A DNA stretch of 64,000 bases. Source: Pseudomonas leptonychotis (lineage in GTDB: Bacteria > Pseudomonadota > Gammaproteobacteria > Pseudomonadales > Pseudomonadaceae). A program made the translations under genes and the position numbers. The notes below the pieces were generated by a model. That model saw only the letters and a program-made list of their open reading frames with translations. It was not told where the DNA came from and made no database searches. Positions 59,730 to 64,000 of this stretch are shown here, one piece after another (within the stretch, counting starts at the first letter, position 1; each line of letters starts with the position of its first letter). The stretch covers positions 620,001 to 684,000 of the forward strand of contig NZ_RFLV01000001.1 in the NCBI RefSeq assembly GCF_004920405.1. The letters are read 5' to 3'.

Positions 59730-61619
59730 TTAGAAGTTCACGCCGAAGCTGAGCGCAACAAAGTCGCGATCAATTGAAGTGCTGTATTTACCACCAAAGA
59801 AGTCGGTGTAAGCCAGGCTAGCGGTGTAGGTGTTCTGGTACTCGGCATCCAACCCTAGGCTGACAGCCTTACGACCTTCTTCGAAGTTGGCACCTGGACC
59901 AGGCGAATAGCCATCTACGTCATGCTGCCATGCCACGCTCGGGCGCAGGTTCACGCCGGCAAATACATCCGGATAATCCCAGATAGCACGGGTACGGTAG
60001 CCCCAAGAACTATGGGTGGTGAAACCGTCGTCATTACAGTGCTTGCTGACATTAGAGAAATCAGTATTACCAACGGCACCTGCAAGCGTTACCTGGTTCA
60101 GATTTTGACAAGTACCATTAGGCAGCTCACCCGGGCCGAAGACCGGATCGCGACCGTAACGTGCCTCGCTGTTATTTTCCAACCCACCCACAAAAGTCAT
60201 GCCTACTTCACCAATCAAGGTAAGGCGGCTGGCGCCCATTACCTGATCAACAAAGTGTACGAATGTGGTTTGCAACTGAGTGACTTCTTTACGCTTATAC
60301 CCATGCTGAGTTGTACCCGGCGCGCCTTCTAAAACAGATGCATCCGCATAAGGGTTATTAGGACCAAGCGGACGAACACCAGAGAAGAGAATATCGGTCG
60401 TATTCAACGCTACAGGAGCATTAGGCCGGTAGCTGATCTCACCACTCCAAGCCGTACCAGTAGGCAAGGTAGTAGAGAAGCTCAAACCATAAAGACGAAT
60501 ATCTTCTGGGTATTCAATGAAGTATTCCGAGCTGCCGGCAATTGCAAGGGCTGCGCCTGAGCTGCTAAGCGGCAAAATGCGATTCGCAATGTCATAAGTG
60601 CGTTGGTTAGGAGCCTTCGCACTTAAGAATGGAGCCCGGCTATGGTAATTCATCGCATACAAGCCGAACTCGGTATCCAGCGGCTCGAAGAGATAACGGA
60701 ACGCCAGCCCCCATTGACCGCTATCGCGTGCGTCTACATCGTCACCACGCACAACCAGGCTACCCTCAGAGTTAGCATCAAGGCTCAGGCCTGCTGGACC
60801 CAGAAATAGGCTGTTAAGTGTACGAATAGACGTGGGATTGTTAGTCAGCAAACGAAGATTATCGTCACAACCATCTGCTGCCACATCGACTTGCGAGAAG
60901 AATGTTCCGCAGTTATCGACGACCGTCTGGTCCCATTCCAGTTGATAGAAGGTTTCCATCGACAGGTTTTCAGTGAGGCTTTGCGCCACATAGAACATGT
61001 TGACCGGAATTAGGCCTTCCTTGATTTCCGCGCCTGGACGACGGAATGCAGACACATCAATTGGGTTGACCGCATTGATGCCATTCTGGATGAAGGTACT
61101 TTCGCCCCAGCTTACAACCTGCTTGCCCAGACGAACCGAACCCGGTTGGTCAGCAATTGCATAGTTGTGATAGACGAAGGCGTCGAGAATTTGTGCGCCA
61201 GAGGCTTGAGCGCCTTCTTTGCGGTTACTGTCGCTGATGTCTTTAAACAGACGGCTTTCGTCCTTCAGTTCAAAGTCGTACCAGTACTTACCACGCACAA
61301 ATACACCGGTATCACCGTACTTCAGCTCAAGATCGTGAATACCCTTGAAAATCTTTGAGAAGGTCTCGCCTTTCTTGAAATTCAAACGGCCATCATCGGT
61401 GGTCTGCGACAGACCTTTCCCGCCATTGTTGGCACCGATCAGATCTGGGTCGGCCCCACGCACGGACCAGCTCGCGCCAACCGACAGCGAGGAGTCAAAC
61501 TGCCCTTCGATCTCGCCGATATCAAAAGTCACGCCAAAAGCTGGAGCGGCGAGGGTGGATGCGAGGCTGACGGCCAGTGGCAGTTTTGCCAGGCGCCAGG
61601 TGTTTTGGATTTTTGTCAT
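59730..61619 (-). CDS. DUF1302 outer-membrane protein (module 2)
   Basis: A 629-aa DUF1302 protein with signal peptide (cleavage near AAPAFG) and predicted beta-barrel ending FVALSFGVNF, identical in its last ten residues to the module 1 paralogue. Shared blocks include SLSVGASWSVRGADPD, KYWYDFE and VVSWGESTF. It is about 40 residues longer in loop regions. GGAG lies upstream of ATG 61619. An A-rich AACAAAAAAC lies in the leader (61636-61645). First gene of the pair; the fatty acyl-CoA ligase is upstream on the same strand. Confidence 0.88.
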   Translation of the reverse strand: MTKIQNTWRLAKLPLAVSLASTLAAPAFGVTFDIGEIEGQFDSSLSVGASWSVRGADPDLIGANNGGKGLSQTTDDGRLNFKKGETFSKIFKGIHDLELKYGDTGVFVRGKYWYDFELKDESRLFKDISDSNRKEGAQASGAQILDAFVYHNYAIADQPGSVRLGKQVVSWGESTFIQNGINAVNPIDVSAFRRPGAEIKEGLIPVNMFYVAQSLTENLSMETFYQLEWDQTVVDNCGTFFSQVDVAADGCDDNLRLLTNNPTSIRTLNSLFLGPAGLSLDANSEGSLVVRGDDVDARDSGQWGLAFRYLFEPLDTEFGLYAMNYHSRAPFLSAKAPNQRTYDIANRILPLSSSGAALAIAGSSEYFIEYPEDIRLYGLSFSTTLPTGTAWSGEISYRPNAPVALNTTDILFSGVRPLGPNNPYADASVLEGAPGTTQHGYKRKEVTQLQTTFVHFVDQVMGASRLTLIGEVGMTFVGGLENNSEARYGRDPVFGPGELPNGTCQNLNQVTLAGAVGNTDFSNVSKHCNDDGFTTHSSWGYRTRAIWDYPDVFAGVNLRPSVAWQHDVDGYSPGPGANFEEGRKAVSLGLDAEYQNTYTASLAYTDFFGGKYSTSIDRDFVALSFGVNF

Positions 61620-61990
61620 CGACGCTACTCCATGTGTTTTTTGTTATGGATGGTGCGAACTATAGCCAGCGGGTACGTCTGCTTGATCCCTCGAAAGTGT
61701 GATTTGCAGTCCCCAGGCACTCTGGCTCGCAGGTTTCGGCGTATGTAGCACAGCCGGCAAAGCCAAGAATGGCTTGGAACGAGCAATTAGCAAGCCAAAC
61801 GCTTGTTTGACTGAGCAGTCACTGAAAACGACTCTGTTCGCCGCTAATAGAACAGCCATCACAGGCGCGCAGAACACAGTCAAAAAACATTATCTGATCG
61901 GCTGAAAGCCCTTACCCAAAAGGCTCTGAGCATATTCACCTGCCAATACAGCATCGGGCGAGGCCTGCGCCTCACCCGTTACAAAAAAGC
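61620..61990 (-). promoter_or_regulatory. Upstream region of module 2
   Basis: A 371-bp spacer with no gene, between the acyl-CoA ligase stop and the DUF1302 start. A TATAGT -10-like hexamer occurs on the minus strand near 61663. It lacks the 14-bp inverted repeat seen upstream of module 1. A frame at 61644-61883 has no coding features. Confidence 0.4.
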
Positions 61991-63673
61991 TTAAAGAGTG
62001 GATAAAAATGGACTGCCGGCTGCCTGCCACTGGACGATATCCAGGCGAATACGTTTCTTATCCAGCTTGCCGACACTGGTTTTGGGAACTTCGGTAACAA
62101 GCGCAATCTGCGACGGTATCGCCCACTTATTAATGCTGCCTTGATCGACAAAAGGCTTGAGGTGTTCCTTCAGAGCTTTGGCGTCCAGACTTTGTCCTTC
62201 ATGCACCACCAGCAGAGCAAAAGGCCGCTCGCCCCATTGCGGATCGACCACACCCACCACAGCCACTTCGCGCACAGCCGGGTGGCGACTGATCAAATCC
62301 TCCAGCTCTAGGGAGGAAATCCACTCACCGCCCGTTTTGATCACATCCTTGATGCGGTCGCGAATGTCGATAAAGCCGAAGTCATCGATCGTGGCCACGT
62401 CACCTGTGTGCAACCAACCGTGCTGCCACAGCTCCGCACCTTTCTCCGGCTCGCGGAAATAGCCTTGAGTCAGCCACGGCGCACGCAACACTAACTCACC
62501 CTGACTTTCGCCATCGGCGGGCAATAGGGTGCCGTCGGCGGACATGATGGCGGCCTCCACCAGCGGTACAGGTACGCCAGCTTTGATTCGGTAGGTGGTG
62601 CGTTCGTCCTCGCTGCCCGCAAGCATTTCATCATTGATGTGCGCACAGGAGATCAATGGGCAGGTTTCCGACATGCCATAGGCGGCGGTCAATTGAATCC
62701 CGCGCGCTTTGGCGGCGTCATACAGCGAACGGGTCAGCGCGCTACCACCGATGATCATTTTCAACCCAGCAAAATCTTGCCCCTGGGCGCCGGGTGCATT
62801 CATCACCATCTGCAGAATGGTCGGCACACAATGGGAGAACGTGACCTTCTCGTCCTTGATCAGCTTGCACAGCAGATCCGGCTCATAACGCCCCGGATAG
62901 ACCTGCTTGATCCCCAACATGGTCGCCACATACGGAATGCCCCAGGCGTGCACGTGGAACATCGGGGTGATTGGCATATACACATCATTGGTGCCTAACA
63001 GGCGGATGCTGTCCAGGCTGCCCAGCACGCTGGCCTCGGCCATGGTGTGCAGCACCAGCTGGCGGTGACTGAAATACACCCCCTTGGGATTACCAGTGGT
63101 GCCGGTGGTGTAGAAGGTGGTGGCGACCGAGTTCTCGTCAAAATCGGGGAAGTCGTAACGCGGGCTGGCAGCGGCCAGCAAGGTCTCATACTCGCCGACC
63201 AACCCACCTAGGTCAGCGGTTTTTTCCGCGGCGTCCGTCAGCAGAATGGTCTTCTCGACGGTGGTCAGTTGGCCCTCAATACCCTTGTAAAGCGGCACAA
63301 ACTCACTGTTGACCAGCACGAACTTATCGTCGGCATGATTCATGGTGTAAAGAATCTGATCGGCCGACAGGCGGATGTTGATGGTGTGCAGTACCGCGCC
63401 GATCATCGGGATGGCGAACATGCATTCAAGGTAACGGTGGCTGTCCCAGTCCATCACCGCCACGGTATCCCCCGCTTTGACCCCCGCTTCAGTCAACACG
63501 TTGGCGAGCCGAGCAATACGCTCATTAAGCGTCGCATAGCTGTAACGCAGCTGATCGCGGTAAACGATTTCCCGCGTTTTCTCATAGCGGATGCCAGACA
63601 GCAGCAGACGCTTGATCAGCAACGGCGCTTGGTGGGCGTTATCGGCGGGTTTAATCAGGCGAGTCTTCAGCAT
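61991..63673 (-). CDS. Fatty acid-CoA ligase (AMP-binding)
   Basis: A 560-aa adenylate-forming acyl-CoA synthetase. ATP-binding P-loop YTTGTTGNPKG (near residue 190), AYGMSETCPL (A5 region), GWLHTGDVATIDDFGFIDI (A7), and the C-terminal catalytic lysine in SVGKLDKKRI. The sequence class is medium- to long-chain (AlkK-like). It is divergent from a thiolase, and upstream of module 2. I recall that in P. putida an AlkK-like ligase and a DUF1302/DUF1329/LuxR set are neighbours; this supports a joint role in fatty acid or ester use. Confidence 0.9.
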   Translation of the reverse strand: MLKTRLIKPADNAHQAPLLIKRLLLSGIRYEKTREIVYRDQLRYSYATLNERIARLANVLTEAGVKAGDTVAVMDWDSHRYLECMFAIPMIGAVLHTINIRLSADQILYTMNHADDKFVLVNSEFVPLYKGIEGQLTTVEKTILLTDAAEKTADLGGLVGEYETLLAAASPRYDFPDFDENSVATTFYTTGTTGNPKGVYFSHRQLVLHTMAEASVLGSLDSIRLLGTNDVYMPITPMFHVHAWGIPYVATMLGIKQVYPGRYEPDLLCKLIKDEKVTFSHCVPTILQMVMNAPGAQGQDFAGLKMIIGGSALTRSLYDAAKARGIQLTAAYGMSETCPLISCAHINDEMLAGSEDERTTYRIKAGVPVPLVEAAIMSADGTLLPADGESQGELVLRAPWLTQGYFREPEKGAELWQHGWLHTGDVATIDDFGFIDIRDRIKDVIKTGGEWISSLELEDLISRHPAVREVAVVGVVDPQWGERPFALLVVHEGQSLDAKALKEHLKPFVDQGSINKWAIPSQIALVTEVPKTSVGKLDKKRIRLDIVQWQAAGSPFLSTL

Positions 63674-63759
63674 GGCGGTACCTTAGTTCACAAATTTTTC
63701 AGTGCGCCCAATCTAGAGCGCCATCCACTCAACCAAATCAACCCAAAGAATGATTTTCC

Positions 63760-63789
63760 GCGTGACTCTTTGGGCTTTTTTAGTCACGC
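63760..63789. promoter_or_regulatory. Inverted repeat between acyl-CoA ligase and thiolase
   Basis: GCGTGACT (63760-63767) and AGTCACGC (63782-63789) flank CTTTGGGCTTTTTT. A second stem (CCCAAAG 63742-63748 with CTTTGGG 63768-63774, then T6) overlaps it and resembles a plus-strand terminator. It may be an operator for the divergent fatty-acid genes. Confidence 0.4.
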
Positions 63790-63845
63790 AGTAGAATCAG
63801 CGGCTAGCCACTGGGTTTGTTTGGCTCACTATTAAGGAGTTTCCA

Positions 63846-64000
63846 ATGTCCGATATCGTCATCGTCAGCGGCGCACGTACGCCAATGGGTGGTTTCCAAG
63901 GCAAGCTGTCGAGCGTGGCTGCCGTCGATCTAGGCGCAGCAGCGATTCGCGCGGCCGTTGAGCGTGCCGGTATTGCCGCCGCCGATGTAGAAGAAGTGAT
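63846..64000 (+). CDS. Acetyl-CoA acyltransferase (thiolase), partial
   Basis: The first 51 codons run off the window end. MSDIVIVSGARTPMGGFQGKL is the standard thiolase N-terminus (start of the N domain, R-T-P-x-G). AAGGAG lies upstream of ATG at 63846. It catalyses thiolytic cleavage of 3-ketoacyl-CoA or the reverse. The specific class (biosynthetic or degradative) cannot be told from this part. Divergent from the acyl-CoA ligase, consistent with a fatty acid locus. Confidence 0.9.
   Translation, partial: MSDIVIVSGARTPMGGFQGKLSSVAAVDLGAAAIRAAVERAGIAAADVEEV

Noticed and set aside
58313..59752. 479-codon frame on the plus strand over DUF1329 of module 2
   Set aside because: Complementary to a clear exported protein family member; a similar, shorter shadow exists at module 1, as expected from shared codon use.

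Overview
The window reads as a chromosomal segment of a Pseudomonas species. Support comes from an MvaT-type H-NS analogue, a PctA-type amino-acid chemoreceptor, a leucine dehydrogenase of the Pseudomonas type, and the gene order gcvH-gcvP-glyA-sdaA-gcvT behind a sigma-54 promoter. Most of the sequence is GC-rich and densely coding. I see no rRNA, tRNA, insertion sequence, prophage or CRISPR array, so this is mainly core genome with intergenic repeats.

Layout. 1-3.3 kb: psiE, LexA-controlled yebG, leucine dehydrogenase, a SirB1-type protein. 3.2-9.1 kb: module 1, a MalT-like LuxR regulator with a DUF1302/DUF1329 export pair. 9.1-9.6 kb: a divergent control region with a long hairpin, three 18-bp dyads and a sigma-54 promoter. 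9.6-17.1 kb: glycine catabolism (gcvH, gcvP, glyA, sdaA, gcvT), which together can turn glycine into serine and then pyruvate. 17.1-25.4 kb: VOC protein, M14 carboxypeptidase, Sel1 lipoprotein, HerA-like ATPase, amino-acid chemoreceptor, CBS protein with a 61-aa partner, purU. 25.7-27.6 kb: mvaT and sbcB. 27.8-34.8 kb: a tightly overlapping operon RDD-SpoIIM-DUF4129-DUF4350-MoxR-DUF58. 35.0-40.8 kb: nitroreductase, glutathione peroxidase, SlyD-like isomerase, DUF3565, ackA-pta. 41-47.9 kb: an acyltransferase, then a REC-PAS-GGDEF-EAL regulator and a CHASE hybrid kinase with three receivers. 48-52 kb: OmpA-like lipoprotein, MBL hydrolase, DUF3313 lipoprotein, AraC regulator. 52.4-64 kb: a ferritin-like predicted hydrolase, an alpha/beta hydrolase, an unknown periplasmic protein, module 2 (a second MalT-like regulator plus DUF1329/DUF1302), a fatty acyl-CoA ligase and the start of a thiolase.

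The least understood content is the pair of paralogous regulator/DUF1329/DUF1302 modules near the two ends. Module 2 sits beside fatty-acid activation and thiolysis genes, which points to handling of fatty acids or their esters. Module 1 has a degenerate Walker B motif in its regulator and an unusual hairpin with an open Shine-Dalgarno loop. Several genes here carry AACAACAA-type Hfq/Crc motifs at their starts, as expected of secondary carbon-source functions. A four-copy mosaic intergenic repeat, with compensatory base changes in a central hairpin and two optional inserts, is the clearest uncatalogued structural signal. All functions are inferred from sequence reading without database searches.
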